From Neopestalotiopsis rosae (taxonomy: Eukaryota > Ascomycota > Sordariomycetes > Amphisphaeriales > Sporocadaceae), in NCBI GenBank assembly GCA_023078685.1, contig JALGAS010000006.1, forward strand, positions 3,782,001 through 3,846,000: a stretch of DNA of 64,000 nt, written 5' to 3'. The position numbers were made by a program, and so were the translations under genes. Shown here in pieces: positions 35,741 to 47,802 of this stretch (position 1 is the stretch's first letter; each line of letters opens with the position of its first letter). The notes below the pieces were generated by a model, which was not told where the DNA came from, searched no databases, and was given only the letters and a program-made list of their open reading frames with translations.

Positions 35741-38334
35741 ATGGCCGGCAGAAAGCGGGCGGCCCCCAGCGCATCAACGCGCACGACGCGCGCATCAACG
35801 GCCCGCACTGCGCCTGGGGATATATATCGGGAAATGCTTGAGAGTGTAGATGTCGATGTCCGAGCTTCCACTACTGCTGCTGCTACTGCCAGTACCGAAG
35901 CTGAAGAACCACCGCGAAAGCGTCGCCGGCCTGGCGAAAGAACGGCCTCGGCGCGCGCTACGCCCAAGAAGCCGACTCAAACTACTACAGTTGCGCAACC
36001 GTCCACCACCGAGCTCGAGGATGACGAGGATGAAGACGAAGACGTCCAGTTTGAAGACGTGGGGATACCGGCGCCAAATATGCAGACAATATACCGAGAC
36101 TCGGACGAGGAAGACGAGGAAGGAGAGGACGATGAGGAAGAACAACTCCAATTCGAAGACGTGGATTTCTCCTTCCCAGAGTTGAACCTCGGTGCAGATA
36201 CCCAGGAAGAAAAGCCACAAGAGATACAACTAGACCTTTCAAAACGAGCCGAGACCAACGAAGCTGCGAAACGGGCAGTAAACAGGAGAAAACCAATCAA
36301 TAGATCAGAAAAGGAACGTCGCATTGACATTCACAAGACGCATCTTTTGTGTTTGTTGTCGCATGTGGCACAGAGAAATCGCTGGTGTAATGATCCCGAG
36401 GTCCAGCGTACACTTCGTCGATCCATGTTGAACAAGGAGCTGAGAAAGTACTTGAATCCGGGATCTGATCTTACGCAGTTTGGGCAGACAAATTCTCTAA
36501 AGACTGGCCTGGAGAAGTTGGAGACGATATTCAGAACAAAGTATGAAGTAACTGAAAGAGGATTACGGCGTGCTTTGTGGGCTGACAAGGAAGAGCATCT
36601 CAAGGAGGTAATTCGTTATGCTTGTTTTCTCTATGAATGCAGCACTAACCATAAATCTAGTATCGTTTACCAGATGATGCTGAAACTCCGATGGAGAGGT
36701 CCGACTTTCGCGAAGCTGCAGCTACTTTGAACGGATCTAGAGATGTTGGCGCACAATTATACTGCGCGCTACTGCGGAGCGCAGGTGTGGAAGCTCGTCT
36801 TGTCTGCTCCCTACAACCGCTGTCTTTTGCTTCTGGTGGCCCAACTATGAGCAAGCCTCCAAAGAAACAGAGATTGTCCCTTGAGGAACAGTATGCCAGG
36901 CGACCCAAATATGATTCTAGCTTTGACAGCCCAGGTATCCAGGCAGCGTCCGCTGCAGCGCAAGCTATCCGTCGGCGAGTAGGTCATCCAAATGCTACAG
37001 CGTTCAACATGCCTGCAGTCACCGCTCCGGTCGCTCCAACCCCGTCAGCCGGGCCCACAAAGAAGATTAGGGAATGCCCTTTCCCGGTATACTGGGTAGA
37101 GGTGCTCGATGTTGGTCATCAGAAATGGCAACCTGTCGACCCTCTGGTGACCATCTCTTTCTGGAAACCCAAGGTATTGGAGCCGCCGGCTAATGAGCGG
37201 GACAATTGCATGACATATGTTGTCGGATTTGAAGCAGATGGTACAGCAAAAGATGTCACGAGGCGCTATGCAAAAGCATATAATGCCAAGACTAGAAAAA
37301 TGCGCATCGAAAGCGTCGCACCTAACGGCGAGCGATGGTGGAAGAAGGCGCTGAAAGCGTACAGGCGTGGATTCGAATCAGACTTGGATCAGATTGAGAA
37401 CAATGAGCTCAACGCGACCGAATCCAGAGAGCCAATGCCTCGAAATGTGGCGGACTTTAAGGATCATCCCATATATGCTCTGGAGCGTCACTTGCGTCGA
37501 CACGAAGTATTGATCCCAGGAGCCAATACGGCGGGCACGATTGGAGCCGGTAGTAAAGGCCCATTGGAACGCATTTATCGCAGGAGAGATGTCCGCATTG
37601 CCCGAACCAAGGAAAAGTGGTATCGAATGGGTCGTGAAGTGCTACCCAATGAGATTCCCGTCAAGTTTCTTCCCAAACGTGTCAAGAAGGGCACGGGACT
37701 GTTTGGCAGTGACGATGAGGGTGAAGATAACGAAGAGGACGCCGCGGGAGTGCCCATCTTTACCCAGGAGCAGACGATTCTGTTCAAGCCGCCTCCGATT
37801 GTGGACGGCGTGATACCAAAGAATAGGTTTGGCAACCTCGACGTCTACGTCCCAAGCATGATACCGGATGGTGGAGCATATGTAGCCCATGAACTGGGAG
37901 CGCATGCAGCCTTTACCCTGGGCATTGACTATGCGCCCGCCTTGACGGGGTTCCAGTTCAAGGGGCGCAAGGGAACGGCAGTCTTGCATGGTGTTGTCAT
38001 CGCTGCCGAGCACGAAGAGGCAGTCAGGGCTGTTATCGAGGGGCTGCAGGATCAGGAGGCCGAGTTTGAGCGCGAGCGGAGGCGGCGCGAGGTCTTGAGG
38101 ATGTGGAAGAAGTTCATGATGAATCTGAGGGTTCGACAGAGGATCTGGGCGAATGTGGACGAGGAGGACGAGCGGGAGCGGGAGCGGGAGCAGGAGGTCA
38201 TGAAGGACCAATCCATGGAAGTTGTCTCTGCAGATGACGATGACGAAGTTGGAGAGCTGAGCAGTGGCGACGAAGTGCTAGAATGTGGATTTGTCATGGA
38301 CGAGGACGCAGATTATGGACCTGGAGGTTTCTAG
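35741..38334 (+). CDS. RAD4: DNA repair protein Rad4/XPC
   Basis: Two exons, 35741-36607 and 36661-38334, with a 53-nt intron with ACTAAC branch site and TAG acceptor; 846 residues. The N-terminus is basic, followed by a strongly acidic region (about 90-150). The transglutaminase-like fold is split: KTHLLCLLSHVAQRNRWCNDP near 205 and GAQLYCALLRSAGVEARLVCSL near 320, then YWVEVLDVGHQKWQPVDP near 432. The three beta-hairpin domains follow from about 550 (FKDHPIYALERHLRRHE) to about 720 (NRFGNLDVYVPSMIPDGGAYV). Rad4 recognises distorted DNA and starts global nucleotide excision repair with Rad23. The transglutaminase fold is non-catalytic in this family. The stop lies 91 bp from that of the convergent ABC transporter. 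Confidence 0.95.
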
Positions 38335-38425
38335 ATGACCCTCTACTTGTTTATAGGGGCTGGTCGACGCATGTGTACGTGGTCTATGACAATTTAAATG
38401 AAATTATATCTAGAATCTAGTATAC

Positions 38426-41400
38426 TCATTTACGCTTCCACCATGTCTTCTTGACCTTTTCATCGTAATTCTCCTCCTTGACATTGTGCTGACCGACAAT
38501 GGTCAAGAAGACCTGGTCTAGCGTCGTCGGCGTGACGCTGTAGTGCTCAATGCCCAACGACTCTTTTTGCTGTTCCAGCAGGATGATCAGCTGGCCAATG
38601 GCACTGCGCTCCCGCTGCAGATCACCGCCCCTGTCTGCGGTTGAGATATCGCCGGAACTTGCTCCGGCTCCGGCCCCCTGAACCACATCGCTGGCCGGCA
38701 CCGAGAAGCGCATCTGGCCGTGGTACGTCTTGTCCTCGACGCGCGCGCCGGGGTAGGCCCCGAGGACCCAGCGCCGCACGCGCTCCATCTCCTCGGGCGT
38801 CGAGTGCGGCGCGGACCGGCTCACGAGGTGGACGTGCAGCGCGTCGCCGAAGCGCTCCCGCAGGTTGTCCACGGTGCCCATGGCCAGCATGCGCCGTGCG
38901 AGGATGCCGGCGCGGCCCGCGAGCGCGTCGGCCTCCTCCATCGAGTGCGTCGTGAGCAGGATGGACCGGCCGGGCACGATCTGCCCGAGCGTCTTCCACA
39001 TGATGCGCTTGGCGGCGGCGTCGAGCCCGGAGGACGGCTCGTCGAGGAGCACGACCGACGGGTTGCCCATGAGCGCGATGCCGAGCGACAGCTTGCGCTT
39101 GTTGCCGCCCGACAGGGCAAAGGCCATGCGCTTGGAAAAGGCCTCGAGGCCCACGGCGTGCAGGATGGCCCGGACGTTGCGGTTCACGTCTGATATGCCC
39201 CGGACTTTTGCGTAGAACTTGAGGTGTTCCTCGACCGTCATGGAGTCAATGGCGTCGAATTGCGGGCACACGCCCAGGTGACTTCGCGCCGCGGCACGGC
39301 GCTTGCTTACAGAGGTGTTTTCAACGAGGACGTCGCCACCGTTGCGGCTTGGCTGGATGTCGCCGCGTATAAGTGATATCGTGGTACTCTTGCCGGCACC
39401 GTTGGGGCCCAGCAATGCAAACACTTCACCGTGCCTGACGCCAAACGTGACATTGTCGACCGCCGTGTTCTTTTTAAAGGTTTTGGTCAAGTGCAAAACA
39501 CGCAGTCCGTCCGACTCTTGCGGTGTGCTGGTGACCCGGGTGAGCTCATTGGCCACCTCTTCATCCATGGGTGCTTCACTCTCCTTTGTGTCGATCGACT
39601 TTTGGGTAAAGCGTCGGAACAGATTCAGACCCGCTCCACTATCATACCACAATAGAATCCCAAACAGGAGCAAGATTTGAAGAATCAGGTACAATATAGG
39701 TGCTCCATACACATTGATAGCCGCTGGGTTTGATGCTGTCGCGTTTCCGTCGCAAGCCGAAGAAAACAGGTTGAGACCAATAAAGAGTGACCTTACGACG
39801 GATCCAATTGGGAAGAAGGCAGAGATGATGTAATGAACGAGCAGGATATCTTGATCAATCTTGTTGACAGGTGCATATGTGATCACACACAAGTCTGTCG
39901 AGTCACACGTGTTAGCCTTTTTTCTTTCGGTTGGTCGCGTGGAGGGTTTGCTCTAGCGCTCAAACTTACAAGCAATGATCCATATCAGAAACCCAACGGC
40001 CATGCCCGCCGCAGCAAACGCGTACGTGGAAAGCTGGGTCTTGCAGAACAACGAAATGACATAGGCCATCAGCGTCGCTGCTAATCCGTACAGGAGGAAA
40101 ATCAGGAAGAGATATCCCACATGGTACCAGACACTGGACAGGGCAGCGTACAGAATGGTGACGACGGCAGTCGAGACCAGAACAATGGCAAAGTCAAAGG
40201 CGGTGTATGCGGTCCACAGCGGAAACGAGCGTACGCCGTTGGAATACTGCAGACCTCGAACTTGCCGGCGTCGTTCAATGTTGGGATACAGACCGAAAAA
40301 GGCAGGGTAAGCCGACAGGGCCAAGCCAATGTAGATCAAGAGCTGCAGCGAATTGCCCGTGTCTGCTACCCAGGGGGTGTCAAAAGGGCTGTAGGATGTG
40401 GCAATGCTCATGTTGGAGAGCATGATGTCGAGCGCGTTTTGTCCAAAGATTGACGTGAGCACGTCGCCAGCATCTGCCCGATAGGCAAGCGTGGGATCGC
40501 TGTTTGCGTCTCCCAACCACCAGCCGGCTGGAGTAATGTTCTTTCTGTCCTGAATGATGAAGTTGTTAAAGTCATCAAGAGTGTCCAGCAGCTGAATTTG
40601 GCTGAATAGTGACGCAGCTGCTCCTGAAGCGCTCGACCCGTCTCCGCCAGAGATGGAAGATCCGTAGACTGGCAGGAAGAGACGCAACAGTGCATCCGTG
40701 CTAAACTGGGACGCGGGCCCGGCCGCAAGGAACGCATCTTGCAGAATAGCGTCATAGTCCGAGGTAGATCCTCCCGAGTTTGCGTCTGTAGGCGTGCAAG
40801 ATGGTGGTGATTGTCCCATGATGAACAAGCTGGTAAGGCCAGCCGCGATGATGGGAATCGCCAAGGCCAAGAGATACGGAAACCAGTTTGTCTTCAAGAC
40901 TGTGAGCCGCTTGAGAAACATGACTGTGAATTGTCTCCCAAACCCGATTGGCTTGCCCGACTGCAGTTTGAGGTCCCCGTCAACGGCGAGGACGGAATCC
41001 GAGCTGACCTGCTTATCGCTCGATTCACTAGTCGGCAAGTTGTCCTTTTCAAGCTTTGATATCGCTTCACCGTTGACTTCTTCAGCCACCTGCAGAAACA
41101 CATCTTCTATAGTCGGACCAGAGTACTTGTAGTCGTGGATGCCGGCCGCTTCAAGTGAACGTATAACCTCGGCAGCGGCAGCAGAGGTTTGGGCAATATA
41201 GGATATGACATCAAAGGAAACCTTGCGAGTGACACCCTCGACTTCTGGGGCGTCCTTGATTTCCCGGGCGTTGAAGACATGGATCCTATATCCCGCACCA
41301 AGTCGGTCCTTGAGCTCGAGTGGAGATCCGACCGCCCGCAATGTGCCTTTGGAAAGAATGGCAATCTGGTCAGCCAGGAGGTCGGCTTCGTCTAAGAAGT

Positions 41401-43351
41401 GGGTTGTAAGCAGTATTGTGCGAGAATTTCTCTCGGCCAAGAGAATGTCCCACACCTTTCTTCGAGAGAGCGGATCGATGCCGGAAGAGACCTCGTCCAC
41501 ACAGCAGACTGCGCTACCACCAGTCAACATCATGCCGAGCTGCAGCTTGCGCTTTTGTCCACCAGACAGTGTTCCAGAGCGCGCCTTGATCTTGAGGCCC
41601 AGGTCGACAGATTTTACTAGCTCAGTAATTTCCAATTTCGAAGACGGGGCTTTGGGCGATTTCAAACGGTTAAAGATTCGAATGTGTTCAAACACCGTCA
41701 ACTCGTCCCAGAGAACATTCTTCTGTGGAGCAATGCCCAAGCCGCCTGTTCCATCTATGGTGATATTGCCGCTGGTAGGTTCACTGATACCGCCAATCGA
41801 GTCAAGAGTCGTGCTTTTTCCAGACCCATTGGCTCCGAGTAAAGCCAAGATCTGACCTCTTCCAGCTTCCAAGGTCAGACTATCGACAGCCACCACGGGT
41901 TCTCTCGGTCGAGAGATAAAGGAGAACATTCGGCGGAGAGCACTAGGCTTGTAAATCTTGGTAAAGCCTTCTAAGCGTACCGCAGCTTGCGGCGCCCCGT
42001 TCTCGCTGTGACGGACAATGGTTCTGCCCTTGGTTGTCGATCCGTGAAATTTGCGCTCCAAAAACGCACCAATAAGAGGATAGGCAAAGATTTGAATAAT
42101 GAGAAACACCCACAGGACAATTCCAGGAAGGGTCCAAGGACTCTCGGGTCCGCTTTGTACAAGATTCGTAGGGTACGAATGCTTTTCGAAACGGGCTACA
42201 AAGGTGAGAAAGTAGACAAAATTGCAGGGAGCAAACAACAAGCTTAAAATGGCGACTGTTGCATTATTTGGCGATGTGAGTGATTGCGCCAGGATGCCAA
42301 GGACACAGTACACGATCGTCGAACTGACTCCAGAGAGTTGGGATTTCTTGAAAAAGGCGGCGCCTAGTATGGACAGCGAAGTCAAGCTGAGACCACACAA
42401 GATGAAATAAATGAGAATAATGGCCACATTTGAGGATGCAAAGACTCCACGAGCAATGATTAATGAGGAAATGACCCAGCCGGGAATGTAAATCATAGTA
42501 AAGGCAATGTGGTAGGATAAGAGGCGCGCAGCCTGAGCCTGCCATCGGTACCTGGTCGGCATCATGGCATCGATCAATTGTGACATGCCAATTTCTCGCT
42601 CCGTGGCCATTAAACCAGTCATGTGGTAGCAGACACCAATAATGGTCAGGATAAAGGCAACGGCCAACCAGTTTGAGAGCGCAGACTGATACCTTTGACG
42701 CACTCTTTGCGCTCGTTCCTCTTCGGTCAAGCTGGTAAAGGGATACTCTTCCGTGGTGCTTGGAAAGGTACTGGTCGAGTCGAGGCCGGCAATGGTGGTG
42801 TCGACTGCCCTCTGCAGCGGAAGCGTATAGACTTGTCCGTCATTGGTGCTCTTGGTGACATCAATCTTTGTGCCCAGAGCTCCGTCGGCTCGGAGTGTAT
42901 AATTCCACAACCCTCCCTCGCCCTCGTTGGGTGAGGAGTTGAAGACGACGGCTCCATAGCAAGACGACACACCTCTCAGCGAGGTCCGGCAGACTGTCCG
43001 CAGCTCCGTGGTTGATGTCAACTTTTGTACATTGGTGCCAGTAATCGAACTCGAGATTTGGTCAATGACGCGATCTATCTCGCCCCCGGTATGTCCATTG
43101 TTTACAAAGACGACCGTGTTGCGGCCCGAGTCACTGGCAATATTCAGAGCTGATTGTAGGGAACGGACCGGCCGCGCATCGCCCACGCCATAGACGGCCG
43201 GAGTTCCCAGCAAATTCCGGGCAAAGCTCAGGAATGCGCCGAGAACAATGGGGAGCAGAAAGGCTCGGATGAAAGTGGCGAAACTATGTCGCAGTAGTAC
43301 AATCTTCAAGTTCTTGGCCGTCAAGGTCCAAGTCTGACTGAGAAACGCCAT
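38426..43351 (-). CDS. Full-length ABCA-type ABC transporter
   Basis: Two exons, 39970-43351 and 38426-39894, with a 75-nt intron (GTAAGT..ACAG); 1616 residues. The ATG at 43351 gives MAFLSQTWTLTAKNLKIVLLRH, the usual ABCA opening; the longer frame begins with GTG. The order is TMD1-NBD1-TMD2-NBD2. NBD1 has Walker A GANGSGKST (about 507), signature LSGGQKRKLQLG (about 596) and Walker B VCCVDE. NBD2 has GPNGAGKST (about 1290), LSGGNKRKLSLG (about 1390) and VVLLDEPSSGLD. Each TMD has a first membrane helix followed by a large extracytosolic region, as in ABCA proteins that move lipids. Both ATP sites look intact. The substrate is unknown. It is tail to tail with RAD4. Confidence 0.92.
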
Positions 43352-45374
43352 GGTGGAGAGAATGTGATGCCTCGTGGCGTGCGGGCTTGTCAACCACCAA
43401 CGCCAAAAAGTACGTCCGGCTAATGGACACGGGGTTTCCACGTCGCAAAGTCCGGATGAGATGCGAGACTTGCCGAGCGGGCAGCAGTTGAGATGCAGGG
43501 ACGAGTCTTAGGGAAGACAGAGTACTCGCGCCATTGCAACTGAAAGTTTATTGTCAAAGTCCGTCTTCACTTTATTTCGCGCAGTGCAAAAAGGTGATGA
43601 AGTAAAGGAAATGAGATTGTAAAGCTTGAGCCCGTGTGTCGCAGCGAATCCGATACCCAATGTGTCGCATATGCTAGTCCCGTCCAAGAGGCCCGAATAG
43701 CAAAGTCGACTGCTAAATAGTTTCCAGCGGGAATAAGCTGGCCGCACTCATTATATGGATGGCAATAGCGAGAAGGAGGCGGAGTTCATATCGCCGTCGA
43801 TAATAGAGCTCGTCAACAAACCTGCAATTTGCCCATACCAAAAAGGCAGTGCCAACGACAAAATTTCCAGAATCGAATACGTAGTCTCCAGAAAAGGATG
43901 TGCTTGGCTCCTCGGCGTTGACGGGCTGTATTTGCGCCGTGATCCGTTAGTCATGAACGGTACTGGTCTTTGCCGCCTTGGTATGTGCAATTTAGTGGAC
44001 GTTTGCCACTTAAGCGAGGCCCAGCACGCCCAGCTATGGCCGGATGGACGAGATTCCCCAGTAAATTCTGCCTCTTAGCGCTGCCCCTTTGCCTACCTGC
44101 TACCTACTACTGCCCCGATGCCGAGTCTCTACTGTCAGCGCCGAGCACCATTGGGATGGCCTGGGCAATGCTAGGCATCCATTTGGACAATCATGGTGAC
44201 AGAACAATGCCATGATATGAAGTCTACATCTTACCGCAGGATTGTGACATGTTCTCCAAGTGAGTAAAGATCAACCCGAGATGCGAGTATGGCCTGTAGG
44301 ATCAAGGCATATCAAGATTCCATCTCACGGACGAGTCTACCGGGATGCTTCTTGCAAAAATGAAAGACTGCACCCGCCGTCGCGCTCTTGCTTGCCCACT
44401 TGGGAGAGACATTCGTGTGTTCATTGATTTATGGGACACGGCGCGCGAGTTGTCTGTCGTGTTAGTAAAGTCCGAATGATTTTCCTAATCAGGAAAGTCT
44501 TCGTTTTCTACTAGGTTAGTGGGTTAGAGAGCCGCCGGCCCTTTACCGGGTCTGAAATATAGCGCGCTGCATCTTAATACTGAACATGATCCATCGCAAT
44601 GCAGCCCCTACAATCAAGGCATCATATATGTCTCTTATCGGACTATGCACTCTTCTACAGTCTGGTTGAGACTAATTATTTTGCAATACATATGTTCTTT
44701 AAAAGTCATCACTGCTCCACTGCGGCGAACTCTATGGTTCTGGCACATTTGACTGGAAAGCCATGCTACAAAAATTGTAATCGCAATATCTGTGGTACCA
44801 TCGATACGCTACGAGAATATGGACCTTTCCTGGAATGTATGATTGCTATATTATCTTTTCAAAAGCAATCATCACAAAACCTGTTCAGATGCCGCATCGA
44901 AATGCTACGGAATGAGCCAGGACGAATCCAGCATCCGACATGCACAAAGTTAAGTTATGCGGTACCGTTGACGTTACAAGATCATTCCCAAATGTGACCG
45001 AGCCGTGGAGTCAAGATGAAGATGTGGGCGTCAGCTCGGGCATATCTCAAGGCATGGGCTGCCGATGGACAACAACTGTGCAATCTGCGGCTTTTGCTAC
45101 AGAGATATGGCATGTTACCCTCTCATTGAACTTAAAAGGGCTGGCGATACGCCGTCTGAATAACAGAGTGAGCCCATCCCGTCTCGAGCCCCGAACCTTA
45201 ATATGGTGTCGTACAATCGCACCCTGTTGATATGATTCACAACTTTTGTGCGGGAGGACAGGCAAAAAATAGAGATTGCTCGCGTGTCGGCGCGCTTGAT
45301 AGTGGTGAAATCAGCAAATACCGTGACCAGTGTTTTGCCCAGGTCAGCAAGATAGCAGCAGCAGCAGCAGCAGC
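43352..45374. other. Intergenic stretch, 2.0 kb, between divergent genes
   Basis: Upstream regions of the ABC transporter and the SprT-like gene. An ATG-initiated frame at 43755-44078 (107 codons) has no recognisable features and poor context. An (AGC)n run of about 20 nt lies directly before the SprT-like ATG. Confidence 0.45.
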
Positions 45375-46181
45375 ATGCCATTATTTGGAAAACCTTGGAC
45401 TGCCGCTTCGCCAGCACCGGCGAGTGGTATCAAGAATCACGTATTGCCTCCGCAGAAACCACTGATATGGCTGGGAGAAGGATCCGTTCCCGAAGCCTCG
45501 CTCGCCCAGATTGCAAGGGAGTGTTGGCGATATAACCAGGACGCAAACACTACAGATCTGATGGAGCCACTGGCCACAAGTCGCCAGAGGATATCCTTGA
45601 AAGCACTGCAGGAGACCACACAATCCTTCTTCTCCAGCCTGGACCAATTGTTCTTCTATGGGAGCCTGACCCGCCACCCGCTGCCTATGCCCTCACACCG
45701 ACTCTTTGCTACAAATCATCACAAGAGAAGCCGGCCGCTCGTCGTGCTCGACGCGCGGAGCAGCAATATTAATAGCACCATTTCCTGGTACGACCATGTG
45801 ACGAGGACAATTCACTTGCGCGTGCAGAGGGGTGGAGGCATTCACAAGACTGATCTCGTCAGTCTGCTCGTTCACGAAATGGTGCACGCCTACCTGCAAA
45901 TCTTTGCCGCGCAGCCAGAGATGGCAGCCTCGGGGGCCACGGAGATCGAGGACTTCATCACCGAGTCCATCGCACCCCGCATGAGACGCCTCAAGACGAA
46001 GAAGAGACAAAAGTTCCCTTGTTGCGTCAGCAGCGAGGGAGGAGCAGCGGCCACAAGTACTGCGAGTGGCCTTGAGATGATGTTGAGGATGGGCACTGCC
46101 GAGGGATATCTGTCCGACGAGCCGTCCATGTGGACGCTGGAGACATTGAGAGCGATCGAGGCCTACTGGGATGCGCTCTAG
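45375..46181 (+). CDS. SprT-like HExxH protein, divergent
   Basis: Single exon, 268 residues, ATG at 45375. The longer frame starts with GTG and would add only a serine run made by an AGC repeat. The centre holds LVHEMVHAYLQIF (His167-Glu168, His171), a zinc-protease HExxH with the HAYL continuation common in SprT/Spartan-like proteins. An upstream LFFYGSLTRHP and a strand-like WYDHVTRTIHLRVQRGG fit the start of such a domain. The usual third zinc ligand (a GHG-type His about 20-50 residues later) and the Cys-rich zinc ribbon are not seen. The segment reads ASGATEIEDFITES instead. It may use a Glu/Asp ligand or be inactive. Function unknown; related proteins cut DNA-protein crosslinks. Confidence 0.6.
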   Translation: MPLFGKPWTAASPAPASGIKNHVLPPQKPLIWLGEGSVPEASLAQIARECWRYNQDANTTDLMEPLATSRQRISLKALQETTQSFFSSLDQLFFYGSLTRHPLPMPSHRLFATNHHKRSRPLVVLDARSSNINSTISWYDHVTRTIHLRVQRGGGIHKTDLVSLLVHEMVHAYLQIFAAQPEMAASGATEIEDFITESIAPRMRRLKTKKRQKFPCCVSSEGGAAATSTASGLEMMLRMGTAEGYLSDEPSMWTLETLRAIEAYWDAL

Positions 46182-47802
46182 AGACACAGAGAAAACAAGT
46201 CGTCCCTCAGAAGGGCAGATATGCCGCCAAGACTTTGAGACACTTTGATTCATGTCGAGTCTGGGGCTTATCATATGGAAAATCTGACTTACAAGAGGAA
46301 TGGGAGGCGCATCTCTTGATGACACTATAAACTGGCCAATCTTGAAACAGCCTGTCGGTGATCCAATGTCATTTCCATGTCACACAACGAGGGCAAAATG
46401 ATGCAGAAAGGAGGCTCATTTCTTTCAAGCAGTGGCAGCCTCTGCGAGATCAAAAAAAGGGTCAAACTTTCGAAGAATCCTTCTCTCGAGAGGAACGGCG
46501 CTTTCCGCACTGGTCCATTCCGCTCCGCCCAACGATTTCAGCTGCTTGGCACCACCACAGTAGTAGTGTCACTTTGCAGGTTAATCATTGATATTGTGCA
46601 TCGATCAAAACTCAGCCTCTTTTCCAATGCATTGTCTAGAGCACAACAGTGCCATGGGCGTTTGACGATATAAGCGCCACAAAAGCGCTTCCTGAAAAGT
46701 CCACCGAGAGAAAACGGTATACTCTTCGTCGAGGTGATTGCAGCCCAGCCATACTCCTATGAGGCCCTGGAGCTCGGACTTGGAAGAATGCACTCAATAA
46801 AACCATCACATGTTCAGAACTGCACTCACTGCGTTCAAGCCACCGTGAGGGCGTCATATCGACTCATAGTGTTTCAGTAAAATGGCTAGTATAAGTGCCA
46901 AAATCAACGTTGCAATCTCATATCGCTCCCAGCAACAAGGCATCGCTTGTCAAACGACGATGAAATAAGAAATATACCCTGTTGGTTGCATGCAGGCACT
47001 TTTGGACACGACATACTCCTGTGCATCAAGAGGTAGTGGTGACAGGGGACGGCTAATCCAACCTAGCGGGCCTGGGAAAAGCAAAAAAGTACCATTCTTG
47101 GCTGGCGCCGAAAGACTTGGCATCACGATGACTGATCAGCTCTGTATCCCCCATGTGTGCCAGCGTGCCCTCGCCTATGAGAAGGTTTTGGAGTATCGAC
47201 ACGTCCTATAGGACTATCGCAATGTCATCACCTGAAAGTTACCCCGACTAGTCATCTTTATGCGACACCCATTTCCATCAAACATGATTGCCACAAGCCT
47301 ATAGAAGGAATTCCCATGGTTTTGCCGCTGCGAGCCAAGAGAAAGTCTTGAGACTCGACTCGAGATATGACCACACTGATTATATGCCCTTGGTCAGAGT
47401 CATAGGGGTGGTATTCGACGTTGTGAGCCATGCCGGCAACTAATCTTTTCAACGGGTTACTAGGTCTTTCTGCCTGGCATAGACTTGGCTGGAGCACAGG
47501 ATTGAAGCTTCTTTTTTCAGCTCGAGGGGACCTTGCTTGAGTGGACCAGCTATTTTCGGACGAGCCGCAGGGCCAGCCCATTTCCCAGGATCGTGGAACC
47601 TTCGTTATAACTGACCATGTTTCCCCGCAGGGCCCTATCGCTAGTTTTGGGGGCGATCTCGACCGTTGGCTATGGGCTTGGCGCATACCCTGTTCTTTAG
47701 TACTTAGGCGTGGTTGTGCGGTTGCGTGGGCTTTATACAGATTGTTATCAGTTGTTACTCTATCCAGCCTTGACTCATGGACTCTCTCTTGTGCTATCAC
47801 GC
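46182..47802. other. Intergenic stretch, 1.6 kb
   Basis: The 3' flank of the SprT-like gene and promoter of the Zn2Cys6 regulator. A minus-strand open frame of 180 codons (47258-47800) has no ATG at its start and no recognisable features. No gene is supported. Confidence 0.45.

Noticed and set aside
43755..44078. ATG-initiated 107-codon plus-strand frame
   Set aside because: No family resemblance or splice partner. The length is within chance for this GC content.
47258..47800. Minus-strand frame of 180 codons upstream of the first zinc-cluster gene
   Set aside because: Alternative start only, no conserved features, and it overlaps the promoter of a well-supported gene.
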